Position numbers and translations under genes: made by a program. A stretch of DNA of 64,000 nt from Vermamoeba vermiformis. Its lineage: Eukaryota > Tubulinea > Echinamoebida. The stretch is from positions 186,001 through 250,000 of the forward strand of contig JBEWZL010000235.1 of the NCBI GenBank assembly GCA_045837725.1, given 5' to 3'. Positions 10,409 to 21,400 of the stretch are shown here, one piece after another. Position 1 is the stretch's first letter, and each line of letters opens with the position of its first letter. Below the pieces are notes generated by a model. That model saw only the letters and a program-made list of their open reading frames with translations, had not been told where the DNA came from and ran no database searches.

Positions 10409-12098
10409 TTATTTCCTGTCCCCGAGATATTTGTTCAACAGCTGCTGCACGGCTTCACCTTGCGACGAGTGTTGTTGTGCCGTGCTGCCGGTGCGATTGA
10501 ACAGCGCTTGTTCGAGGTCGTGCGCCACGTCACTGGTGTTCTTGTTCTGCTGCTCGAATCTGTCTTTCACTGCATTGAACAGAATGGGATTGACTGCTGG
10601 GCCAGTGTTCGGCATGGCACGCTGCACCTCTGCAATCACGTGACGCATGTGTTGCAGCACTGGATGATCACGTGCTGGATATTGTTTGCTGAGCACTTCA
10701 AAGGCGTTGGTCAACAGGTAGTGGCACTCGGTGTACTTTTGTGTGCGCAGCTTGTACATGCCGAGGTCCCACTGAATGAGTGCCACGTGAAAGTGGTCGT
10801 GTCCGAGCGCGGCTTGTTTGATCTGCAGTGCTGTCATCTGCGGCTATTATTAGCACCACATCGCAATTGGAACACTGCTGCTACTCACACTGTGCTTCAC
10901 GGCCTCATCTTCTTGCTGCGTGGCGTGGTAGTGCAGTCCCATGTGATGCAGTACTGTCGCATGCGCCACGTGCTTCTCACCTGTCACTCGATCAGATCGC
11001 GTGATTGCTAATTATTGAGCACCACTCACCGCGCCGTTTGAGTGAGAGCTCAGCAGCCCTGTGCAGTGCATCGAGTGCCTGCGTGTTGAGATCGAGTTGT
11101 CGCGCCACCACTGCCTCGCTCAGGTACAGCGGCACCAGTGTCACGTGATCGGCGCCGCAGTGCTCAATGTGTTCGTGAATGGAGTGCTGCACCTCTTCGA
11201 GTGTGTCAAACACGCCGTGGCGCTCAGTTCTCGTTGGCTTGTTGAAGCGTTGCATCATGTAGTGCAAAGTGCTGCTCTGTTGCGGATGGTCCCACGGGAG
11301 CGGATCTTGTCCATTGTTCCGCTGCAAGGTCTGCAAGTGCCACTGCTTCGCCTCACGATAATTGCCGCGGTGCTCGTAGAACAGAGCAATGTCCGCACTC
11401 ATCGCAGAGGTCAAGCCGCGCTTGGATGGATCGAGCAGTGTCCAGCCTTGCCAATCACGCGCTGCTTCTAGCAACAGCTCGTGTGCTTCTGCAGCGCGTC
11501 CTAATATGACGTATAGTCGTCCTAGTTCGTGCTGCAACACCGTGCGCAGTTCGCTGACGAGTTTGCTATCGTACAATGGTGCCTCGGATTCATCGCTGAA
11601 CAAGTTCGGTTCTGGTGTGGGTGTCGCGAGTGAATCTATCAGCTGCAAGGCCTCTTTGTACACCGATTCACACTGCGCGTACAGACCACGACTGCACAAC
11701 AATGAAGCGAGGCGATGCAGCGCGGTCAGTTTGGGCATGACGCGGTCCCAGCTGTCACTTGCTTCGCGCCACAGCTGTGTAGCACGCACCCAGTCTCTGT
11801 TGGTCCACGCGAGCTCTGCTTGTCGCTCTAAGTACACCGTGTCTTGCTTGGAGAGCTACTGCAAGCGTTACAAAAATACTACAATATTAATTAATTAAAA
11901 TATTAATACCAGTTCAAACACTTTTTTGTCTTTCGGCTCCAAGCCTCGAGCATAATGTCGAATTGACGTGTGGTTATGGCTGAATATTTTTTTAACACTT
12001 TTCAGGGCCGATCGCTGAGTCCAAACGAGATTGGAAGCGGATCCAGTCCCTCTCTGTGCAGACTTAATGAATCGCACTAACAGCGATCTGCTCCACAT
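10409..12098 (-). CDS. Mitochondrial TPR-repeat protein, unknown role
   Basis: Four exons (11910-12098, 11030-11855, 10889-10980, 10409-10837) encode 511 residues. The first 50 residues are rich in Arg, Ser and Lys and nearly free of acids (MWSRSLLVRFIKSAQRGTGS), which predicts mitochondrial import. The rest is helical with degenerate tetratricopeptide repeats: ERQAELAWTNRDWVRATQLW, LGRLYVILGRAAEAHELLLEA, ALFYEHRGNYREAKQWHLQTL, HHMGLHYHATQQEDEAVKHS, WDLGMYKLRTQKYTECHYLL. The second exon begins after a TAG that must be read as part of the acceptor (cagtag). I do not recognise an orthologue; a scaffold or assembly role is inferred from the fold only. It is convergent with IDH. Confidence 0.8.
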
Positions 12099-12145
12099 GT
12101 GTGTGTTGCGTTACGGTTAAAACAACAAATGCCCTCAATGCAACA

Positions 12146-12159
12146 CACGTGACCACGTG
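12146..12159. promoter_or_regulatory. Two adjacent CACGTG E-boxes
   Basis: CACGTGACCACGTG lies in the 173-bp divergent gap between the TPR gene and the glycosylase-family gene. Two palindromic E-boxes 2 bp apart fit a paired bHLH or bZIP site. CACGTG is common in coding DNA of this genome, so chance is possible. Confidence 0.35.
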
Positions 12160-12271
12160 GCCAGACGAGGAATTCTCAAACAAAAGTGAAGTTCGTTCAA
12201 AAGTTGGCAGTCATCATTTTGATCAGAGAGGTAACACCACACTAGGCACATCTGATATTAGCTCTGCTGCA

Positions 12272-13167
12272 ATGCAAATCTTCTTTCCATTCGCGTGTGC
12301 GCTGACGTCCTTGCGTTGTCTCGACAGCAAACGTCTAGGCAAACAACGCCTCGAGGGTAAGAAAACTATGTAAACGTCTCAAATACACCACATCGCATTA
12401 CTAGCATATTGTGGGTGCAGTAGTCGATAATAATCAATTTCTTGGCAAGTCAATTAATGCTGAGAATTTCTTCGAACTACAGCCTTTCAAGTCTGGACCA
12501 TTGTCAGTGGCAAGGAGCCCAACAGCAAGTGGAGACATCACCCTATTATCAAGATGTGGAGCGGCTACGAAGGTACGTGCGCTGGAGACGTGTTGCACTG
12601 GTTACTAATCGGATCGCAGTTGCCTTGCGCGACTACATCATCAAGTCCGTCGAGGTGTTTGGTGAGCGCAAGACTAAGGACGGCAAGCGCTTCTTCGACA
12701 ATACGCGCATGTTGCAGTACATTGAGGAGTACGACATGCGTCTCAAGCCTGAGGAGAAGATCGTGTACCCAGACTTCATCGGCAATGCGACCTTCCACGA
12801 CAGTCACAAGGCCATGCTGTATCATAAGGGTCGCGAAGCAGTGCGCGTGATGGCACTCAAGGGTAAGACGATTGACAACGTGTACGAACAGTTTGCCAGC
12901 TACAGCCACATCACGAGCTATTACTGGCCCGTAGAGCTGAAGACTACCAAGGTACAGTATAATATATTTATGTTGTAATTTGTGGCTTACTTGGTGCAGA
13001 TGTTAACCGCAGAACAACCCTCGAAAAATAAATCCGAGAAGAGAAAGCGCGAGGGCGATGAAGAGGCCCCTAAGAGAGCTCGACGCAAGTTGAATAGCGA
13101 CACTATAGTACTAGATAGTGCTGATGTTGTTATGAAGGCCTCTGTTAGTGCACAGCGTGTCAAATAA
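12272..13167 (+). CDS. Pyrimidine dimer DNA glycosylase family protein
   Basis: Four exons (12272-12356, 12483-12572, 12620-12951, 13000-13167) encode 224 residues. The N-terminus MQIFFPFACALTSLRCLD then RLGKQRLEAFQV, the central KWRHHPIIKMWSGYE, and GNATFHDSHKAML followed by YYWPVE match the bacterial Pyr_excise family (MSMEG_6728 type), distantly related to phage T4 endonuclease V. The glutamate of KQRLE is the likely catalytic acid by comparison with T4 EndoV. The last exon adds a basic tail (KSEKRKREG and PKRARRKL) that looks like a bipartite nuclear localisation signal, absent from bacterial relatives. A role in repair of UV-damaged nuclear DNA is inferred. An AATAAA lies just after the stop. 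An upstream in-frame ATG is ignored because similarity starts at 12272. Confidence 0.82.
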
Positions 13168-13262
13168 CAAATAAAACTCTTGTAATTTTAGCCGCAAATT
13201 GAACACTACGCAACGATTGATACGAGCGATTATTATTAAGCACGATATCACTATAAGACACG

Positions 13263-14142
13263 ATGAACTTTACCGAGAATAAGCGCGAGATTATTGCCAA
13301 GGGCAAGTGGATGACAATGAAAGAAATTCACTACACAGATCCGAAGAACACTGCACGAGTAGGCACTTACAATATTATTATTATTGTTATTATTGCTATC
13401 ATACGATGCAGTGGCTGATAGTTCATATGATCTAGGTGTGGGAAACAATAGAAAGAACGACCAAAGTGGGCGAATACGATGGTACTATGCCGTACATAAT
13501 AATCCATTGATATACTCGTGCTGACTATTATCAGCGGTGGAAATATTTGGGGTCGTGCGCAAACATGGCGAGGGAGATCAGCTCTTATTGGTGCTGCAAT
13601 ATCGTCCTCCAGTAGGAAAACTGGTAATTACATGACATATAGAGGGTATATTAGCGATGGTTGGGCTAATTATGTGCTGCAGACACTTGAACTGCCAGCT
13701 GGTCTGATAGATCAAGGCGAAACACCCGCTGAAGCAGCACTGCGCGAGTTAAAAGAAGAAACGTCAGTAGACTACGGTTGCAATTAATATGACTGACTGA
13801 CGGCGAATATTCAGAGGCTATGTCGGTCAAATCATCAAGATCTCACCGCCCTTGGTCATTGAGCCTGGCCTCACGAATGCTTCCTCTGGTCTCGTGCACG
13901 TGATGGTAGGACAATAGGCACTTGATAAATATACTACTCATCGTATTCGCTAGATTGACGCCGATCAGCCCGCGAATCAGCGGCCCAAACAAGAGCTGGA
14001 CGAGACTGAGTTCATTGAAGTGGTGCGCGTGCCACTCCACAATCTGCTCGCACATCTCACGCACCTCGCCACACAACGGCAGTGCTTGATCGATGCCAAG
14101 CTGTACACCCTTGCGCTGGGTCTGTCGTTCTCGTCGCAGTAA
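13263..14142 (+). CDS. NUDT5-like ADP-sugar pyrophosphatase, with an apparent frameshift
   Basis: Six exons (13263-13359, 13436-13481, 13535-13623, 13683-13762, 13815-13905, 13954-14142). The product matches NUDT5: EIIAKGKW, YTDPKNTARVWETIERTT, FGVVRKHG, LQYRPPVG, then a Nudix box split by an intron, with LPAGLIDQGET and AALRELKEETGYVG. NUDT5 hydrolyses ADP-ribose and other ADP-sugars. The exon total is one base more than a multiple of three: KGKWMTM and KEIHYTDP lie in different frames, and the frame of the second part has a stop just before it. One extra A in the AAAA run near 13320 would explain this; both sides align with the family without a gap. It may be a base-calling error, a polymorphism or a true +1 event. 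All other exons splice cleanly. Confidence 0.82.
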
Positions 14143-14205
14143 AATCGATTGCTTAATTGCCTAATTAGGAAATTATGATTTATGTACACGATCACGTGGC
14201 ACGCT

Positions 14206-15307
14206 TCACTTGCGCGACTTGAACAGTGCTTGACGCGCGAGTTCCAATGCCCCGACGAGTCCGCCATTGTCCCCGTACTGCGAGGGCACGATCAGCTGCT
14301 CAATCTCCTGCACGCGCTTGTGTGCAATGTAGCCGTTGAGCAGCGCGGTGGTGTGGCGACGAATGATGGGGAACAGTGCCTCTCGCTTCATGACTCCGCC
14401 GCCCAACACAATGCGGTGCGGACTGATGGTGAGAATGAGTGTGACGCAGAGCTGTGCGAGGTAGTAGCCGACTTGGTCCCAGATCTCGTGCTCGTCGGGC
14501 AACTCCGCGAGCTGTGCTTGAGTGAGCCCTGCGCGCTTGGCAATGGCCGGGGCCGAGACAAAGCCCTCGAGACAGTGGCCGTGGAAGGGACACACGCCCT
14601 CAAAGCTGTCGTGCGGGCGACGCTGAGGGTAGTAGTGGCCCATCTCGGGATGCAACACACCGTGGACGGGCTGACCATTCGTGACCAGGCCCACTCCGAC
14701 ACCCGTGCCGACCGTGACGTAGGCAGCAGAGATGTGCTCGCCACTGTCCGCACCGTGCACCTCCGCGAGCACGGCAGCATTGACGTCAGTGTCGAACTCT
14801 TTGGGACAGTGGAACTCGTGGAAGGCACCGAGTATGTTGTAGTGCTGGAAGGCGAGCTTGGGCGTGGTGGTGATGTAGCCGTAGGTGGCGCTGTGCTGGT
14901 CCAAGTCGAGCGGTCCGAAGCAGCTGATGCCGAGTGCATCGAATTTGCGTGGTCTGAGCCTGCATGGAATGGGTTAGCATCGCCGAGGAGCGGATGTGTC
15001 ATTCGAAAACTTTCCATTCGAGCACGTGCTGCACCGTGTTCTGATTGGTCTCAAATGTAGTTGATTCGACGATGTTGGACGGCGTTCCTTTGGCAATAGC
15101 TACTTTAAAGGTCGTGCCGCTGTAATGAATAATTAACGCAGATGCAATATTTGTGTTGTGATGGAGGCTCGAACTAGCTGTTGCAAATAATATTATATTT
15201 AAATTGTGTAAGCTCAATAGTATGGCTGGAAATAATAGCAATAATTGATTTGGCTCGATCCACTCTACTTACCCTCCTTCTACTCCGGCGAATATTGGTT
15301 CAGTCAT
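14206..15307 (-). CDS. ROK-family sugar kinase (fructokinase-like)
   Basis: Three exons (15273-15307, 15015-15119, 14206-14959) encode 297 residues. It has the ATP-binding FAGVEGGGTTFKVAIA, the phosphate-2 region GISCFGPLDL, DTDVNAA with the catalytic aspartate, VTVGTGVGVG, and a zinc-type motif HPEMGH with CPFHGHC. The nearest pattern is bacterial ROK fructokinase (GmuE/ScrK type). To keep the frame between exons 2 and 3, and to align without gaps with bacterial proteins, the second intron must start GAAAGT, not GT; the nearest GT (AAA|GTTTTC) breaks the frame. Convergent with NUDT5-like (63 bp) and divergent from the dynamin gene (180 bp). Bacterial ancestry is likely. Confidence 0.85.
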
Positions 15308-15487
15308 CTACCAATTGTATATCAGTATATCTTATATGCGCGAGGGGGTGTTAAGTGCACAAATGCGTACTGACCTCGTGTGTGTTTTAATTCAATTTTA
15401 ATTTAACAACTGCACGCAACAAGCGAGTGATATTCATACAGCACAATAGACTACTGAACGAGGTGAGCTAGGTGCTGGATCTGTACT

Positions 15488-18226
15488 ATGTTTAAAAAGA
15501 AAGAGAAGCCAGCGGAGGTGAAGAAGGATCTCTCCACTTCGCACTCGCGCAAAGATTCATCCAAGTCAGACCGCGAGGACGAGGACTCTGCTCAATTAGA
15601 CAAATTAGACGATAAAAAATCAGATTCACTCCCACCCAAGAAAGACAGCGGCATTAAAGATGAGTCAAATAGTAACGGCAGTAAATCTGCTGATCTATCA
15701 GACTCCTACAAGAAGCGAGAAGAGCGCAAGCGACAAAACAGTATAGACCAAGACATCACGACGAGTGGCGATGTAATTATTAGAATAGACAGTGCCCGCA
15801 GCGTCAAAGACAAGAAAAAGAGTTCAAAGAGCAGCGAAGATCACGCCACCAGCAAATCATCCTCGCGCAGCTTATTAAGGGTTGAAGAGCCTATTGTACA
15901 TATTCATCGCGATAACGAGGAGAAAATTGAAGCAGCAAGTGAATTAACAGAACTCGATAATTATCCGTTAGATCAGGACGACAATATTAAATTGGATGCA
16001 GCGTACAATAATTTCTCGAGCGATTTCATCAAAGCAGTCAACAAATTGCACGACATAAGTCGCAATGCAAATGGACAGATTATGCCTCCCGAAATTGTTT
16101 TAATTGGACCAACGTCGCATGGCAAATCTGCTCTTCTTGAAGCTTTGATAGGTACGTAACAGTGCATAAATAACTACACAACACAATTCAATTTTATGCG
16201 TGTACGTGAGAAGCGAATTTGATTCGTGTTCGCTGTTCCCACACAACAATTTTGTACTTTTGCCAAATAAGGCAATGACACGCCACTGATTGCGCGGTGA
16301 ATCACACGAACTGACACGCACCACTAGGTCAACAGTTCAATGCACTCGGACTCGGCGCAGTCACCAAGCGACCACTGCTGCTACAACTGCACCACGCCGC
16401 GAACAGTGCCGTGCAGTGGACCCTCAAGCGCGACACCCTCACACCTGGCGGGGCTGACCGTGTCGTGGACTGCAAGGAGCTCGCGGCGGAGATTGCCAAG
16501 CGCAGCAGCAAGTACAGCAAGACACCGATTGTGGTGCGCGTGGAGGGCAGTGCGGTGCTGAACATGCACTGGATCGACACCCCTGGCGTGCCGGCAGAAG
16601 AGAGTGCCGAGTACGAACAAGTGGTGGCGGTGGTGAGTGAGGTCACACGACCCCTGCACCGCATCATTGTGTGCGTGGAAGAGCTGCCGCACAGTGACTG
16701 GACGCAGCTGAAGATGCACAAGCTGATGAAGCAGCTCGATCCTGAACACGCGCGCACTGTGTTTGTATTCACGCGCATGCACTCGATACTGCGCGAGTAC
16801 ACCGCACTGCAGGACATCAACAAGCACTTGAATGCAGTGCCAGGTGACATCAAGCCCTGGTTGGTGTCGCTGCCTGCCACCAAGACGCGTCAATCACTCG
16901 CTGACACCACTGCCTATCGCAAGCGACTAGTGCAGGCAGCCAAGCGTGATGCGCGCACACTGGAGCAGCTGCACGGTGACAGGAAGTGGGAGACACAGCT
17001 CGGTGCCATCAACTTGCGCATGCACCTCAACGAGCGCGTGGTGCGCAGATACCGCGACCTCGTGCCTGAAGTGACCTCGCAGCTCAAACACACGCAGAGC
17101 GAGCACGACACGGCCCTCGCAGCACTCAAGAACAATCTGAGCTCACTGTCGCACGCCAAGCTGCGCACAGCCTCGCAGAACTACGTGGTAGAACTCGTGC
17201 ACGCGCTGGACAAGCTCGTGTCCGGCACGTCTGAGGCCCACGCGGCAGTGAATGGCCAGACACTGAGCGAAGAGAAGAGTGCGCAGGGTAATTTCGAGTG
17301 GAGCGACAACTTCAACAAGAAGATTCGCGTCGCTGAGCCCGACAAGTGGATCCCCTTCGCGAACAACAAGATCTACGGCGGACAACAGTTTGAACGGCTG
17401 CTCGCCGAGTTCAAGGTAAGTGCGCTGCAGGTAGCGCGGCCCCTCGTACTCACAACAATGCTACCATTAGGCGGTGTGCGACAGTGTAGAGCTGCCGAGT
17501 CCTTCGAGCGACGACATTGCGACCTCCGTGGGCACCAACAAGGTGAACAACGCGCCCAATCTCATCTGGGTGGCTGCAGACTACGCGCAACATCAGTCGA
17601 GTGAGCTGTTGAAGCCTCTGATCGATCAGCTGCTCAAGCGCGCCGTGTTCATCTTGCGTCGATTCGTGGAGGTGGCCGAGCGACTGGTGCTGAACGAGCA
17701 CAAGAAGAAGCAGCGCGCGGAGCTCGAGAACATGGAGCACTATCCCTACTTCACCAACTACACGCGCGACAACTACTACAAGTTCATCGATCGTCAGGCC
17801 AAGCAGTGTCGCGACAAGTGTCTGGACGAGTTCTACAGCACGCGCACCATCTACTGGGAGGTGTTGGACTACGCCACGGACAAGCTCAAAGCGGAGCCCA
17901 AGGCAGATGAGCTCAAAGCTGCCACCAAGCTCGCGAATGATGTCTTGAAGGTGGTGTTGACGCGCATCTCGAAGAACTTGCTGCTCAAGTGCTATCAGTG
18001 CTTGTTGGAGCCGTTGCAGACTGCACTGCTCGCCGATCTGCAGCACCAACTGCACGCCATGCGCGAGGAGGACATTGATCAACTGTTTCAACTCACTGCT
18101 GTTAAAGAGCGACTCAAGAGCGAAGAACATACGCACGAGAAAGCAATGGATGCGTGCGGAGAGTGGATGCGACAACTGATAGCAGTGAGTGAGCAGTTGA
18201 GTGCCTCGCTGAAACAAGACAAATAA
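15488..18226 (+). CDS. Dynamin-related GTPase (DRP5/ARC5-like)
   Basis: Three exons (15488-16151, 16328-17415, 17471-18226) encode 835 residues. The first 160 residues are charged and disordered (Lys/Glu/Ser/Asp-rich). The GTPase domain follows: P-loop GPTSHGKSALLEALIG, switch-like TKRPLLLQL, WIDTPGVP, and VFTRMH in the G4 position. The remainder is helical, as in the middle and GED regions of dynamins. The G1 intron position falls right after the loop. The P-loop neighbourhood recalls DRP5B/ARC5 and their protist relatives, which divide organelles or finish cytokinesis. No PH or proline-rich domain is seen. A polyadenylation-type AATAAA follows the stop. Confidence 0.8.
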
Positions 18227-18427
18227 TTGTAACATCATCGTAAATACTATATAATAAAACTGTACTATTGTTGATTGTCTTAGTCTCCGCACCGGTGCAT
18301 GACGATTGCACAGAAATCTCGCGTGTAATCTCCACTGCGTAAGATTATGTTCGACGAGCGCACAGATTTTATTAGCAGCAATACACAACCTCAAACAAAC
18401 AGTTATATAAGCATGGGCAGAGAATAA

Positions 18428-21400
18428 ATGACAACAGCCTATTGGGAGGGACAGATCAAGAGCTTAGAGGCTCAACTAAAAACTCTAAAAGAGAGGTTAG
18501 AAGAAGAAAAAGAACAGAAGAACGAGCTCGCACAGAACTTGCGCAACAAACAGAAAGAGGCGCGTGATGTTGAATACGAACTGCAGCGACAGAAAAGAGC
18601 GCAAGAGCAGTTGAAGGATCAGATTGAAAAATTCAAAAAGCAAAGTAAGTAATTTCAGTTCTATTTGCATCATATAGAGCCTAAAAATCGCTCGGGTTGA
18701 ATAAAATATTTGAAAAATTCGAATTTAAATTTTAGTTCGGAATTTCCTCTGTCGGTTCAAAGATATTTTTTTTGCGCATATTAACAATACCGAGCGATTT
18801 TAACGATTCAGGCGATTATATAAAACCTCAAGTTTATAAGTTTAACTTGGTACACAACTAATTGTTCCTCTCGAAATTCACAGTCATACAACTCGAGGCG
18901 GAGAATGACAGCAAAGAGGAGGACAAAGCGCGGCTGGACAAGGACAAAAAGACACTCGGCGACAAGGTGCGCAGCTTGGAGTCACAGCTCGCTGACTGGA
19001 CCGCGCGCTGCACCACCCTCGAGCGACGCCTGACACACGCCCTCGATGAGCTGCAGAGTCTCTCACACCGCGGGACAAGTGCAGGAGTGGCGGAGGAGAG
19101 CAGCGAGAGTCACGAACTGCGCGCTGAACTGCTGCGTGAGCGCGACAAGTGCAGCAGTTACGAGGTCAAGCTGCAGGTACTCGAAGACAAGCTCAAAAAG
19201 TTGCGCGAGGAGCAGAGCAGCAATGGTACGACGATTGACACGTGATTGGCGTGCTATTTTTAGCCGTTGAACTGACACGTGACAGGTACTGGCAATCACG
19301 AAGAGGTGAATGGCACGCGTCACAAGCAGGTCGAACAAGTGCAGCACGGTGTGGCACGCATCGAGCGACAATTGAATCTCGAGCGCGAGGCACGCGGCAG
19401 TGTGGAGCGTGAGCTGAAAGAACTCGAGCGCGAGATGAACAAACTGCGCGTCAGTCACGACAAGCAAGAGCGCGAGGTGCAGCGATTGACCTACGAGAAC
19501 GAGAGCTTGAAGGTCAGGTTGGAGCGCGAGACCAAGCGTCAACGGCTCGCAGTCGAGGGTACGTCACGTGACGGGAGATTTCAAGTGCTGAACTGATGAC
19601 GCGCGTGACAGGTCTAGCGAGCACACACAGCGAGACAGAGCTCAAACTGCGCCAAATTGAGCGCGAGAATGACAAACTGACGCGCAACATTGATCAGCTG
19701 AAGCGCGAGCACGAGAGTCACGTGCAACAGAGTGCGCGACGTGTGAGTGAACTGCAAGAGACGATTGCACAGCTGGAGAGCAGCAACAAACAGCTCACAC
19801 ACAAGGCTGCTGCACTCTACGCTGAGCTGCATCAAGACGAGAATGCGTGAGTACCGTACATACCTGTGTGTTTGTACAACAGCTCGATTGACCCTCGTGC
19901 TAGGGCCCAGAGTGCGCTAGAGCTCGAGCGACAACTCCTCGCTGAACAGCAACAAGCGCGCGATTCAGAGCACGAGCGCCAGTTGAACACTGAGCGTGCA
20001 CGCGTGCAGTTGATGGAAGAACAGCTGCGCGAACAAGTGGCGCTGAATCAACGGCAGCAGAGTGACAGTCGCCGCGAGATTGCAGCACTGCTCGCGGAAC
20101 AGGAGCAGAAGCAGCACAGCTTGACACAGCTGCAGCAGAGTGTGGAGGCCGAGCAGAAGCGGCGCACAGAGCTGCAACACCAACTGACGCAACAGCTGCA
20201 CGAGGAACAGGCGCGCAGAGTGGAGGAGAAGAAGCGCTTGGAGGCACAGCTGGAGCACGAGATTGAGAAGCGCAAGGCTGTGGAGCGATCAGTGGAGAGT
20301 CAAGAGCGCGCACAACTCGCGCACAGTCACGAGATTGAAGCGCAACAGCAACAGCGGCTGTTGGAGGAGCAGGCCAATCAGCAGCGCATTGAACAGCTCA
20401 GCAGTGAACTGCGCACCGTGCAGCAACAGCTCCAACAAGCACAGCAGCTCCAACAAGAGAGCGCACTCAAGTTCAAGAGCTACACGAGTGAGGTCGAGAC
20501 ACTCAAAGCACAGCTCAAGACCGCACAGGGCGAGTGTGAGCGCGTGCGTGAGGAACTAGAGCGAGCACGCAAAGAGAGCGAGGCCCACAAGCGCGATGTG
20601 GCGGTGAAAGAATTGGCGCTGAAGCAAGAGATTGAACAGCTGAGCTTGGAGAAGAAGAGCTTGCTGGAGCGATTGGCACCCATGCAAGCGAGCACGGATT
20701 CGAGCAGCACCGAGCTGTTGCAGGCCAAGCAAGAGGCCGAGAAGAGTTCGCAACAGCTCGAACAGACCAAGGCACGCCTCGCACTCGCACTGCAAGAGAT
20801 CACGCAGCTGCAGAGCGAACACAGCGCGCAACAAGGCAAGAACGAGCAGCACGTGGAGTCACTCAAGAGCGAGATCACGCGCCTGCAAGCTGAGAGTGCG
20901 CGTGTGGAGCAATTGACGCGTGAGCTGGAGAGCTTGCAAGTGGAGCACAAGAAGCTGCAGGGCACGCACGACCTCGTGGCCCAGCTGCAGAGTGAAGTGA
21001 AGCGCTTGCACCAGCAACAACAGCAGAGCAGCGCAGAGCACAGCAAGACACAGCTCGAGCTCACCAAGCAGCTCGATCAGCTCAAGCTCGAGAACAAGCA
21101 GCTGTTGCAGACCAATCAGGAGCTGGAGCGCGTGCGTGTCGAGCATCAAAAGCTGAGTGTCACCGTGCAAGAGCTCGAACTCACCGCACAGCGCCTGCAA
21201 TCAACTTCGCAGCAGCTCGACGAGTGCAACAAACAGCTGCAGACCGTGCAAGGACAGCTGCACAGTACGCAGGAGCAGCTGCAGCACAGCGAGAGCAAAG
21301 TGTTGCAACTGCAGCGCGAGAATGCCGAACTGCACGCGAACAAGAATGTGTTGGACGAGACCAAGCTGGCACTGCACCAGTCACAGCAGCAAGTGGCACA

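Noticed and set aside
12101-12271. N-terminal extension of the glycosylase-family gene
   Set aside because: No similarity and no targeting character; family similarity starts at 12272.
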